Assembly: GCF_000499385.1 (NCBI RefSeq)
Contig: NW_013652429.1
Location: forward strand, 1 to 58,416
DNA length: 58,416 bases
Reading direction: 5' to 3'
From: Eimeria necatrix
Taxonomy: Eukaryota > Apicomplexa > Conoidasida > Eucoccidiorida > Eimeriidae
Under the pieces are notes generated by a model that worked only from the letters and a program-made list of their open reading frames with translations, was not told the origin of the DNA and ran no database searches. Positions 1-12,213 of the stretch are shown here, piece by piece. Each line of letters begins with the position of its first letter. The first letter of the stretch is position 1. The position numbers and the translations under genes are program-made.

Positions 1-57
<57 letters not shown>

Positions 58-126
58 ACTACTGCTACTGGTGCTACTTGAGCTGCAGCAAGATCAGCAA
101 CTCCGCTGCTGCTGCTGCTGCTTCAG
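1..126. repeat. CTG trinucleotide run (intron of the BAF60-like gene)
   Basis: Nearly pure (CTG)n occupies 1-54, followed by degenerate CTG to about 123. The first proposed exon begins after the CAG at 124-126, so this is best read as intron sequence ending in a repeat-derived acceptor. Confidence 0.7.
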
Positions 127-3006
<2,880 letters not shown>

Positions 3007-3040
3007 GGAATAAAGCGGCCACTCACTTGAGCCTGTAATT

Positions 3041-3710
3041 GGCTAGCCAGCTAGCTAGCTAGCTAGCTAGCTAGCTAGTCAGCTAGCTGGTCAGCTAGCT
3101 AGTCAGCTAGCTAGTCAGCTAGCTAGTCAGTTAGCTAGCTGTGGTTGGCCGGCCTCGCAGTAAGCTGCTTCAGCCTGGCCAGCCACTTGGTTCCCGAGGC
3201 TTGCTGGCTAGCTAGCTAGCTAGCTAGCTAGCTAGCTAGCTCAGGCCAGCTAGCTAGCTAGCTAGCTAGCTATCTGAGGCCAGCTAGTGTTTTGGCTCAG
3301 CTAGCTGGCTAGCCAGCTGGCTAGCTAACTGGCTGTGAGGGTCGCTACAGCTAATCTGCAGCTAGCTGCAGCAGCTAGCTAGCTGGCGCGTCGCAGCTAG
3401 CTAGCTGTGAAGAGACTTGTGGCTGGCCAGCAGCTAGCCACTAAGAAGACCGCAGCTAGCTGCTGCTGCCAATGGCTCAGGGCTCATAGCAAGAAGCTCA
3501 GCTAGCATGGAGACCCTAGCTAGCTGGGCAGCGACTGCCGCCAGCAGCAGCTAGCTGCTGCAGCTAGACTAGCTGCTGCAGCTAGCTGCTGCAGCTAGCT
3601 GCTGCAGCTAGCTGCGACTGGCCGTAGGTGGCCTTAGCCAACTGTAGCTAGCTGTAGCTAGCTGTAGCTAGCTGCTAAGCATGCACAGGCTGCAGCAAGC
3701 TAGCTAGGGT
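3041..3710. repeat. GCTA-type (AGCTAGCT) repeat block
   Basis: About 670 bp are dominated by GCTAGCTA tetramers and variants such as CAGCTAGC, GCTGCAGCTAGC and GCTGTA. The repeat is self-complementary, so either strand can fold. It fills the space between two convergent genes, the BAF60-like gene (+) ending near 3006 and the TPR gene (-) ending at 4014. No coding potential is seen. Related blocks occur at 7681-7751 and 9384-9695. Confidence 0.9.
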
Positions 3711-3924
3711 CTGTGGATAGTGTTTAGGGTGTAGGCTTTGTGGCCTCCCTGGCAGCAGCAGCAGCAGCAGCGACAGCAGCAGCAGCGAAAGCAGCAGCAG
3801 CAACAGCGACAGCAGCAGCAGCAACAGCAGCAGAAAGCAGGAACGGCAGCACCTGCGTCAGCGCCATTTCCCGCTAGCAAAAAAAAATTAAAAATGCCAG
3901 TTTTTTCGCCAGACATCCCTCAAA

Positions 3925-3974
<50 letters not shown>

Positions 3975-4013
3975 GAAGTGCTGCGGCTATTGCCGGCCTG
4001 CTGCATGCGCTTT

Positions 4014-4325
4014 TCAAGGCCACTTAGAAACTTCTCTGAAGTTTGGCAGCAGCAGCAAGCAGCTCAGCAGCAGCAGCTGCAGCAAACAGAAGCCAACCAC
4101 CCACGGGCCTACAGTTTGTGCTGCTGCTGCTGCTGCAGCAACAGCAGCAACAGCAGAAGCAGGGAGCTCTCCGCCCCACCCATGGCCGTAGGAATAAGAG
4201 GCTGCAGCAGCCGCAGCAGCAACTGCAGCAGAAGCAACAGCAGCAGCTGCTGCTGCTGTATGTTTCATTTGCTGCTGCCTACCGCCTGCGGGCGGCAGGT
4301 CCCAAGAAAGCTTGTTCTTGCTTCT

Positions 4326-4360
<35 letters not shown>

Positions 4361-4494
4361 GAAGTGCTGCTTTCGTGGCAGCTGCACGAGGCGAGCGCAG
4401 AGCTGCAGCAGGAGTCGCAGCAGCAGCAGCAGCAGCAGCAGCGGGGGGCTCCGGCTCCGCCACTGCAGCCGTTGCTGCTGGTGTGCTTGCTGGC

Positions 4495-4535
<41 letters not shown>

Positions 4536-4664
4536 AGACGCTTCAGGAATGGGGCCTACAGAATTTGACTTGTATCCAGGCGTTTGCTGGCCTTCGTTTT
4601 GCTGCTGCTCCTTGGGCTGCTGCTGTTGCTGCTGCTTATCCGGCTGCTGCGGCTGCGGCTCGTC

Positions 4665-4696
<32 letters not shown>

Positions 4697-5513
4697 TATG
4701 GTCCTGTCTTTGCTGCTGTGGCCCATGATGTTTTTCCGCCTTCGCCTCGTCCTTTCGACGATGCTGCTGCGCTTGCTGCGGCTGCTGCTGCTGCTGCGCT
4801 TGCTGCGGCTGCTGCTGCTGCTGCTGCGGCGGCTGCGGCTGCTGCTGCTGCTGCTGCGGCGGCTGAGGCTGCTGCTGCTGCTGCTGCTGCTGCTCAACAG
4901 GGGCACCCTTCTCCACTGGCTCTGAGTGTGAAAGTGCTTGCTGCTGATCTTTCTGCTCTTGCTCCTTTTGCTGCTGCTGCTGCTTCTGCTGCTGACTTTG
5001 CTGCTGTTGCTGCTGCCGTTGCTGATTCTGCTGCTGCTGCTGCGGCTGCTTTTGCTGCTGCTGCGGCTGCTTTTGCTGCTGCTGCCGTTGCTGCTGCTTT
5101 GGTTCTTCTGGCTTAGAAGCAAACATCCTCTTGTAGGTATCAGCAGAAGTCTTTCGGTAACTTTCCTTCTGCAGCGAAAACCCTAAACCCTAAACCCTAA
5201 ACCCTAAACCCTAGGCTGGAAGCTCCACAGTTTTCAACAACGCAACAAAGATACGAAGGTGCAGCAACAGCAGCAGGAGCAGCAGCATTAGCTGTTGAAA
5301 CGTTAGCAGCTGCAGCAGGAGCAGCAGCAACAAAACCCTAAACCCTAAACCCTAAACCCTAGGCTGGAAGCTCCACAGTTTTCAACAACGCAACAAAGAT
5401 ACGAAGGTGCAGCAACAGCAGCAGGAGCAGCAGCATTAGCTGTTGAAACGTTAGGAGCTGCAGCAAAAGCAGTGAAAAAGAGCAGCAGCGGCAGCAACAG
5501 CAGCAGCAGCAGT

Positions 5514-5552
<39 letters not shown>

Positions 5553-6037
5553 CCTGCTGCGCCTCCTGGAGGTGGTCTTCCATCATTTGGGCCATTCCTC
5601 TTCTGTAAAAGGCTTTGCAGTTCTTCGGGTCTATTTGCAACGCCTGCGGGGCACCCAAACCCTAAACCCTAAACCCTAAACCCTAAACCCTAAACCCTAC
5701 CGCCTTGACGCCTGCGTTGCGTGAGGCATCGGGCTGCACAGCAGCAGCAGCAGCAGCAGCAAGACTCCCCACAGCAGCAGCAAGCAGCACAGGCACCCCG
5801 CAGCAGCAGCAGAGCAGCACAGCCGGAGCAGCAGCGGCCACACAGCAGCAGCAGCACAGCAGCAGCCGCAGCAGCACAGCAGCAGCCGCAGAGCAACAGC
5901 AGCAGCCGCAGCAGCACAGCAGCAGCCGCAGCAGCACAGCAGCAGCCGCAGAGCAACAGCAGCAGCCGCAGCAGCACAGCAGCAGCCGCAGAGCACCAGC
6001 AGCAGCGGCCCAGCAACAACCACAGAGCAGCAGCAGC

Positions 6038-6070
<33 letters not shown>

Positions 6071-6229
6071 CGTCGAACCAGCCTGCACTGTATGTACACC
6101 TCCTCGAAGTCCCGCTGCTGCAGCTTGCATGCAGCCAAGTTCAAATGGGCCGGCAGCTTCGCCTGGCTGAAGAGAACTTCTTCTTCTGCTGTTGAAGGAA
6201 AAGTGTAGTCCAGCTGCAGCAGCGCCTGC

Positions 6230-6274
<45 letters not shown>

Positions 6275-6452
6275 GCGGCGGCCGCAGGGTGGGGGCTCGC
6301 GGCGGGGGAGTTGGAGCGAGAAATTCAGGTGTGCAGCAGCAGCAGCAGCAGCAGCAGCTGCTGCTGCTGCTGCTTCTGCTGCTGTTGCTGCTTCTGCTGC
6401 TATTCGGCAGATGAAGAGCCCAGGGGGCCACTCAGGCACGGTGCGTCGGCGT

Positions 6453-6487
<35 letters not shown>

Positions 6488-8071
6488 GGCGTTACCTGCA
6501 GCAGCAGAACGAAGGCAGCAGCTGCAGCAGCGCGAAGCGGCCAAAGCAGCCCTCTACCTTATCAACTGAAGAATTAATTACTTTAAATTAATTTAATTAA
6601 TTAATTTAATTAATTAATTTAATTAATTAATTAATTTAAATCATTTAATTAATTCAAAGTAATTAATTTAAATTAATTAATTTAAATCACCTTCCGGTAG
6701 CAAACTGCTGCCAGCCCGAAGTTGCGGTCTTTGTAGGCCGCGTTGCCTTCGCACCGAAACCTACGCCAAACACAAACCCTAAACCCTAAACCCTAAACCC
6801 TAAACCCTAAACCCTAAACCCTAAACCCTAAACCCTAGTGCTAAACCCCAAACCCTAAGTTCTTTGTCCGCACCTTTCTGCGGCTTCAATTTTCTCCAGG
6901 GTTGGCCGCTCGTACAGCTGCCTTTCCTGCAAAGTTAACCGAGAGCCAAAACCCTAAACCCTAAACCCTAAACCCTAAACCCTAAACCCTAAACCCTAAA
7001 CCCTAAACCCTAAATACTAAACCCTAAACCCTAGAGCCCTACGTCTCAAGCCTTCGCTGCTGCAGCCGCTGCAGCAGCTACCGAGCGGGCCTGGGGCCTC
7101 GCCGCAGTCCGCGTCTGCCCTTAGTCGCTAGGGTTTAGGGTTTAGGGTTTAGGGTTTAGGGTTTGGCGGATACTTTTGAATGGTCGTGGCCGCAGCCTGC
7201 TGCCAAAGCCCTTGCTGCTTCTGCTTCTCTCCTGCGGCTCTCCTCTTCTGCTGCTTCTTCTGCTTTTAGCTGCTCGCTCAGCCGGCTGAACTTGCCTGAG
7301 CAGCAGCAGCAGCAGCAAGTGCAGCAGCAGCAAGTGCAGCAGCAGCAGCAGCAAGAGCAGCAGCAGCAGCAGCAAGTGTGACAGTAGCACGAGCAGCAAA
7401 TGCAGCAGCAGCGCCATGCAGCTGCAGCATTGGATGCAGCAGCACCACCACGGGAAGCAGCAGCAGCAAACGCAGCAGCAGACAATGCAGCGGCGGCAAC
7501 TGCAGCAGCAGCAGCAGCAGAAAGTACAGCAGCAGCAGCAGCAGCCGCGGCAGCAGCAGCAGCAGCAGCAGTTCGACTGAAGCAACAAGTTCAGCAAAAT
7601 GACAGTGGCAAGTGCAGCAGCACATGAAGCAGCCGGTGCAGCAGCAACTGCAGCAGCACATGCAGCAGCAAATGCTGCAACAGCTAGCTAGCTAGCCAAC
7701 TAGCTAGCTAGCCAGCTAGCCAGCCAGCTAGCTAGCTAGCTAGCTAGCCAGGTGGGTCCTCTCTTAATCAAAAGAAGAGCCCAAAGAGCTACTTCTTCTT
7801 CAACACTGCTGCGAACACAATAGTGAGGGTTTAGGGTTTAGGGTTTAGGGTTTAGGGTTTAGGGTTTGGGCGCACCATAGTCGGCGGTGCCGATGACTTC
7901 CTTGGGGTCGGAGACCGCGCGATTCTGGCGGACAAAAGAAAAACCCTAAGCCCTAAACCCTAAACCCTAAACCCTAAACCCTAAACCCTAAACCCTAAAC
8001 CCTAAACCCTCAGCCGTAATCCTCCAATTCCCGCCTTTGAAGCGAGTTGTGCTATCTCCTGTTCTTCGCAG
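4014..8071 (-). CDS. TPR-domain co-chaperone-like protein (FKBP/AIP-type TPR region), N-terminus unresolved
   Basis: Exons on the minus strand are 8071-8008, 7924-7876, 7295-7174, 7114-7082, 6926-6874, 6760-6691, 6225-6079, 5643-5554 and 5168-4014. All junction phases fit from 8071 down to 5554. The core is a three-repeat TPR domain like those of FKBP- and AIP-type Hsp90 co-chaperones: RCEGNAAYKDRNFGLAAVCY, AHLNLAACKLQQRDFEEVY, then ALQIDPKNCKAFYRRGMAQ. The last exon starts KESYRKTSADTYKRMFASK, like the end of such TPR domains, and runs into a very Gln-rich tail of about 370 residues. Upstream is a charged stretch with YGKFSRLSEQLK and HDHSK. No FKBP catalytic domain is seen. About 20-30 codons expected between 5554 and 5168 were not placed. 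A more 5' exon near 8340-8200 (ATSPEAFRFALDILEFEKK) is possible, but its phase does not fit well. Exact function is unknown; binding of Hsp90 or Hsp70 C-termini is an inference. Confidence 0.75.
5177..5213 (-). repeat. Telomere-like TTTAGGG array, intron 3' end
   Basis: About five CCCTAAA units on the plus strand (TTTAGGG on the gene strand) end a few bases before the acceptor of the last exon of the TPR gene at 5168. Confidence 0.9.
5211..5480. repeat. 148-bp tandem duplication bounded by telomere-like units
   Basis: The segment beginning CTAGGCTGGAAGC at 5211 recurs at 5359. Each copy is preceded by CCCTAAA units. The second copy diverges after about 120 bp. It lies in the last intron of the TPR gene, where about 25 codons of the domain are unaccounted for, so the unit might contain an exon. 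Confidence 0.85.
5657..5698 (-). repeat. Telomere-like TTTAGGG array, intron 3' end
   Basis: About six heptamers are followed on the gene strand by GTGCCCCGCAG, the acceptor of the exon starting at 5643. Confidence 0.9.
5740..6070. repeat. CAG/CAGCAGCAC tandem array in intron
   Basis: Higher-order repeats of CAGCAGCAC and CAGCAGCCG units fill the TPR gene intron between 6079 and 5643. All frames stay open, giving spurious Gln-, Ala-, Ser- and Cys-rich reading frames. Confidence 0.85.
6570..6690. repeat. TTAATTAA-rich AT tract in intron
   Basis: About 110 bp of TTAATTAA and TTTAAATTAA units lie directly downstream of the donor at 6690 of the TPR gene. The tract is self-complementary. Confidence 0.85.
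6774..6858 (-). repeat. Telomere-like TTTAGGG array filling an intron
   Basis: Eight or more CCCTAAA units plus degenerate ones lie between the exons 6926-6874 and 6760-6691. The array is most of the 113-bp intron. Confidence 0.92.
6948..7033 (-). repeat. Telomere-like TTTAGGG array in intron
   Basis: About eleven heptamers, one with a variant base, lie in the intron upstream of the exon starting at 6926. Confidence 0.92.
7129..7165 (+). repeat. Telomere-like array, opposite orientation, in intron
   Basis: About five TTTAGGG units are on the plus strand, so CCCTAAA is on the gene strand. They lie in the intron between the exons 7295-7174 and 7114-7082. Confidence 0.92.
7681..7751. repeat. 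GCTA-type repeat in intron
   Basis: A 70-bp block of GCTAGC/CAGC units like the block at 3041-3710, inside the intron between the exons 7924-7876 and 7295-7174 of the TPR gene. Confidence 0.85.
7825..7869 (+). repeat. Telomere-like TTTAGGG array in intron
   Basis: About six TTTAGGG units sit just inside the donor of the exon 7924-7876. Confidence 0.92.
7941..8010 (-). repeat. Telomere-like array whose first unit supplies the splice donor
   Basis: About ten CCCTAAA units fill the intron between the exons 8071-8008 and 7924-7876. On the gene strand the exon reads into AGG followed directly by GTTTAGGG, so the first heptamer supplies the GT. Only this placement keeps frame with the next exon. 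Confidence 0.85.
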
Positions 8072-8096
8072 CTGTTTCCCCTCAAACCGCAAACCC

Positions 8097-8174
8097 CAAA
8101 CCCTAAACCCTAAACCCTAACCCCCAAACCCTAAACCCGCAGCTTCAGCGCCTAAACCCTAAACCCTAAACCCT
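8097..8174 (-). repeat. Telomere-like arrays flanking a 15-bp unique segment
   Basis: Two short CCCTAAA blocks (8097-8139 and 8152-8174) enclose a short unique piece which, on the minus strand, has TTTAG before it and GTTTAG after it, like a micro-exon. Phase does not support including it. Confidence 0.85.
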
Positions 8175-8406
8175 CGCCGGCGGCGCTAGCTGCTCCGACC
8201 TGCTGGGTGGCAGCTCTTTCTCTTTTTCTTTCTTCTTCATTTCTTTTTTCTTTTTCTTTTTTTTCAAATTCCAAAATGTCGAGGGCGAAGCGAAAAGCCT
8301 CGGGAGAAGTTGCGGGCAAATCCATTTGCTGCTCTCGACTTCGGGGGGCCCCCAGGGGGCCCCCCCCCCCCCTTTGAGGAAAGAAACAAGTGCTGCTCAT
8401 TCAGCT

Positions 8407-8449
<43 letters not shown>

Positions 8450-8463
8450 GGTGTACGTACACC
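8450..8463. promoter_or_regulatory. GGTGTACGTACACC palindrome, copy 1
   Basis: Perfect 14-bp palindrome. Identical copies are at 9744-9757, 9910-9923 and 50691-50704. The function is unknown. The GTAC-centred core resembles sites bound by some ApiAP2 factors, which is an inference only. Confidence 0.5.
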
Positions 8464-8592
8464 TCGAGGTGCATGCGCTCGAGCAGCAGCGCGGAAAGAC
8501 ACCCGGCGCCGACAGCAGCAAATCGGGCGCTTGAGGGGAGGGTTTGGGGTTTGGCAGGCTCAGCTCTGGGCCAAGATGCAGGCCCGAGGTCG

Positions 8593-9362
8593 AGGGTTTA
8601 GGGTTTAGGGTTTAGGGTTTGGGCGCGAAGGGTTTAGGGGCTAGGGTTTGCTGCAGCACGAGTTATCTGCTGCCCGCTCACAGGCAGTGGGGGCCCCTGG
8701 GCTTCCGTGGCTGCAGCAGCCCGCTGCTGCGCCCCCTGCAGCCTAAAGTCCCAAACAATTCAATTAATTCAATAAATTGCATTTATTTTAATTAAATTAA
8801 CTCATTTTAGTCGAAAATTAATTCAAATTAACCCCATTTAGCGGCCCCACCGCCGCGCGGCAGACGCGGCCAGCGGCGGCGACCGCAGCTGCAGCGACGC
8901 TGCAGACGCAGCGCCACAGCAGCAATTCAACTCCCCCGCGCATTTAATTTTATTATTTTAATTATTTATTATTTATTTAATTCAATAAAACTCATTTAAA
9001 ACATTTAATTCCATTTCGGGCGCCCAGGCCGCCGCAATTTGCTGCTGTCCGCTGCGCCAGACAGCAGCAGACACACACCGGGGGCTGCGGGCTCAGCCCC
9101 GGGGTTCGAGGGTTTAGGGTTTTGCTGCGAGGGTTTAGGGTTTTGGCGAGGGTTTAGGGTTTGCGTCGAGGGTTTAGAGCGCGCCGGCTGAGGCTTCGGG
9201 GCCTGCAGCAGGGCTTTCGAGGGTTTAGGGTTTGCGCCCGGGGCTTCCGGGGGTTTGCTTCGAGGGTTTAGGGTTTGCGCCCAGGGCTTGAAAGCCGAGA
9301 AGGGTTTAGGGTTTGTGAGACACTGGCAAACCCCCGCTAGTCCCCTCTAGGGTTTAGGGTTT
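8593..9362 (+). repeat. Dispersed single and short TTTAGGG copies
   Basis: Unlike the tight arrays to the left, here short units such as GAGGGTTTAGGGTTTG recur at irregular spacing (8593-8620, then about eight times in 9108-9362), separated by unique GC-rich spacers. No gene is recognised. Between them, 8750-9020 alternates AT-rich ATTTAATT stretches with GC-rich CTG/CGG stretches. Confidence 0.8.
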
Positions 9363-9383
9363 GGCCTGCGGCTACCCGTGGCT

Positions 9384-9695
9384 AGCCCCAGCTAGCTAGC
9401 TGCAGCTAGCTGCAGCGAGTTGCTAGCTGCTACTGGCTGCAGCTAGCTGCTACCCGCTGCAGCTAGCCACAACTGCAGCTAGCTGCAGCTGCAGCTAGCT
9501 GCAGCTAGCTGCAGCTGGCTGCAGCTGTGGCTAGCTGCAGCTGTGACGGGGCTACCTGCAGCTAGCTGCAGCTAGCTGCAGCTAGCTGTGGCTAGCGGTA
9601 GCTGGTTTCAGCTAGCTATGGCTGGCTGTAGGTAGCTGTGGCTAGCTGTAGCTAGCTGTAGCTAGCTGTAGCTAGCTGTAGCTAACTGTAGCTAG
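9384..9695. repeat. GCTAGCTGCAG repeat block
   Basis: About 310 bp of GCTAGCTGCA, GCTGTA and GCTA units, similar to 3041-3710. No coding potential is seen. Confidence 0.9.
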
Positions 9696-9901
9696 CCACA
9701 AGTTTGTGAGTCTTTGCTGCTTTCGTTAGTGTGAAGGTGGCGCGGTGTACGTACACCCCAGTTCGGTTCCGCACGAAATAAAATTTGGAAAAGCGCAAAA
9801 GTGAAAAGCAGCAGCAGCATAACCCGCAAAAGGACAAGAAGTTGGGCAAAAGAAAAACTAATTGAAGCCGAAAGGAGGCGCGAAGTCCAGGGCTCAGCGG
9901 G

Positions 9902-9931
9902 GGCGCTGAGGTGTACGTACACCTCAGCGCC
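9902..9931. promoter_or_regulatory. 30-bp perfect palindrome containing GGTGTACGTACACC
   Basis: The 14-bp core at 9910-9923 is extended by eight complementary bases on each side (GGCGCTGA and TCAGCGCC), giving a perfect 30-bp inverted repeat. It lies 10 bp beyond the stop codon of the hypothetical gene ending at 9942 (minus strand), so it would be in that gene's 3' UTR and could form a strong hairpin. Another copy of the core is at 9744-9757. Confidence 0.7.
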
Positions 9932-9941
9932 GCGCAGCTCT

Positions 9942-10116
9942 TCAGTTGTTCGTTTCTTCTTCTTCACAACTAAAACTTCTTTTGTTTTTTTTGATGTTTT
10001 TAATCAAAGCCAGCAGCTTCGTTTGCGCTGCAAACAGCCGCCGAGTGATGGGCCCCAGCAGCAAGTTGAAATCGCCGTACAGCTCCTTGGCAAATTCAGG
10101 CCGCGGCTTCCGCACT

Positions 10117-10164
<48 letters not shown>

Positions 10165-11049
10165 GCCTCCTGCTGCTGCGCCTGCTGCGCTCCCTGCGGC
10201 TGCTGCGACTGCTGCTCTGGCTGCTGTTCCTGCTGCTGCTGCTCGCTCCGCTGCTCCTGCTGCTGCTCTTGCTGCTGCTCTTGCTGCTGCTGCTGCTGCT
10301 GGCGCTTGGCTGCGTCTGCGTCTGCCTTGTCTGCTGTGACGAGGCACAGGGCTCGGCTGTCTGCGGACTGCTGCGCAACGTCGCAGCGAACAGCGTTGAG
10401 GACTTTGGCAGCTTCGGCCTTCACTTCTGCGGGCAGGCAGGGGTCTGCTGCTGCTGCTTCTGCTGCTGCTGCTGCTGCAGACCCGATTGCTGCTGCCGCG
10501 TCGTCCACAGCGCTCAGCGCGCCCTCGATGGCGGAGCGGTCAGGCGCTGCACAGCAGCAGCAGCAACAGCAGCAGAAATAGCAGCAGCAGCAGCAGCAGC
10601 AGCAGCACGAACAGCAGCAGCACAACGCACAAGCAACCCAAAATGACTATACCAACAAAGAATCTGCGTCTAGAACAAAAGCGTGCGCTGTGTAAGTGGC
10701 GGGCTGGCGCCTTTGCTGCTGCAGTTTCTGCTGCTGCTGCTCCCGGGAGCGGGCTAGCCGGGCTGCTGCTGCTGCTGCTGCTGCGGCTGCTGCTGCTGCG
10801 GCAGCAGTTACCTGCGGTGCTGTAGATGTAGGCCTTCATGGGCACGGCCAAGTTGGAGAGCTGCTTCTTCATGGCCCCAATCTGCTCCCGCAGCGACAGC
10901 ACGAGCTCGCAGGCGGGGCCGAAGCCCTCGCAGGGCGGCTGCGGCTGCTGCTCGGCCAGCTCTTGCCAAGGGGGGCAGCTGGGGCCCCCCATGGACTCGG
11001 GGACTCGAGAGCCCCCCAGGGGCACGGGCTGGCGGTCTATGGAGTTCAT
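9942..11049 (-). CDS. Hypothetical protein, two exons, Gln/Ala-rich centre
   Basis: I do not recognise this protein. Exon 1 is 11049-10812 and exon 2 is 10546-9942. The donor is GCAG/GTAACT, the acceptor TGTGCAG, and the phase fits, giving 280 residues. Exon 1 encodes a Pro-rich start and then a compact helical stretch (ELVLSLREQIGAMKKQLSNL, followed by AVPMKAYIYSTA). Exon 2 begins APDRSAIEGALSAVDDAAAA, continues with an Ala-rich helix and a poly-Gln segment, and ends in a conserved-looking C-terminus (EFAKELYGDFNLLLGPITRR, then a basic KNIKKNKR stretch). No signal peptide or membrane span is evident. It is divergent from the RabGGTase beta gene, with about 600 bp between the starts. The 265-bp intron is CTG-rich. 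Confidence 0.6.
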
Positions 11050-11657
11050 GGGGGCGCGGATCGGGGGTGTTCAGGTTTGGTGCGGCGGCGCGTCGGGGGC
11101 CGCGGAGCGGAAACCGGGCGGAAAAGCGGGAACTCGGGAAGACTGCGACACGCAATTGCGGTTTATTTCATATTTCATTCAAATTTCCCCCGGAAATTGC
11201 GCAGAAAGCCCGCGCGCGCCGCCAGAAACCGGCCGTTCAACTTCCCGCAGACGCTCAGATCTCAGGGGTGTCTGCGCAAAGTCGCACGGGGGCCTCCCTC
11301 CTCTGGCGAGCCGGAGACCGCCGTCGGCATTTCGGAAGATCCGCTAAAAAGATTCAAATTCGAATTTATTTCCTAAAAGCGCCTGCTGCCCGGCCGCCGC
11401 TGCGCCCGTTCGCCGCTTCCTCCCCGAGCCTCCCTGTGCGCTGAGCTCGGTCGGCTGCGACGGCCTGGGTGCTATTTAAGCAGGTTTTATCGCAGAGTTG
11501 GGTTAAATATTCAAAGATTGCGCGTCGACTTGGCGGCGGAGGGCCCTTCTGCCGCCGGATCGGCTCGCCGCTGCTGCTTCCGGTGCTTGTGCTTGTGCGG
11601 AGTTCGGGCAGGCGATCCGCAGGGTTCCGTTGGCTCTGCCGCGTTAAAACTCGCAGC
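11050..11657. promoter_or_regulatory. Divergent intergenic region
   Basis: About 600 bp between the hypothetical gene (-) and RabGGTase beta (+). It is GC-rich and free of trinucleotide arrays, as expected of a shared promoter region. No specific element is identified. An in-frame upstream ATG at 11469 would lengthen the RabGGTase beta protein. Confidence 0.4.
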
Positions 11658-12081
11658 ATGGATCCAGGGGCCCCTGAACGTTCTGCAGAGGGCCTCAGAG
11701 CCGGGTATGGCGGGGTGGGGGCCCCCCGGGAAAAGGCGGAGGCTGCGGTGCGGCTGCTGCCCTCCTGGGGGCCCCCCGACACCTCGGCGGCGGGGCTGCT
11801 GGCGCCCCCCAAAGACGAGGAGCTGCAGCGGCTGATAGAAGAGGCCCTGGAAGGCGCAGTGCCCGAGGAGGTCTCGCTGGACCCGCAGTGGCCGCCGCTG
11901 GCCGTCAAGTCGCACGCGAAGTACCTCTTGGGGCTGGGCGCGGACCCCTTCACCATGGAGGCCTTCTTCGGAGTTTCCACGAAGATGGGCGGCGCCTACT
12001 GGGCCACGAACGCCCTCTGGCTGCTCGGCCTCCAGAGCCGCAAGAACCAGCGCCTCCTCCAGCAGGCCGCAGCCGCAGCAG

Positions 12082-12117
<36 letters not shown>

Positions 12118-12174
12118 GGGGCTCCCTTGCCGCGGCGGAAGCGCGCCCGCCCTCTCCCTCCTCCCCCTCCCCCC

Positions 12175-12213
<39 letters not shown>

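Noticed and set aside
4043..5116. 357-codon plus-strand Ala-rich frame opposite the TPR gene's last exon
   Set aside because: It is the antisense reading of the Gln-rich tail; CAG/CTG runs keep all six frames open.
5740..6070. CRISPR-like array of repeats and spacers
   Set aside because: The periodic CAGCAGCAC units have no unique spacers and the genome is eukaryotic; this is a microsatellite.
8140..8151. 15-bp micro-exon between two telomere-like blocks
   Set aside because: It is bracketed by TTTAG and GTTTAG, but its length does not repair the phase between neighbouring exons and no domain position requires it.
8200..8340. N-terminal exon of the TPR gene (Lys/Glu-rich, SPEAFRFALDILEFEKK)
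   Set aside because: It looks coding on the minus strand, but the natural donor (CAGCAG/GTCGGA) leaves phase 0 whereas the next exon needs phase 2. The plus strand here is also a pyrimidine tract. It was mentioned but not included.
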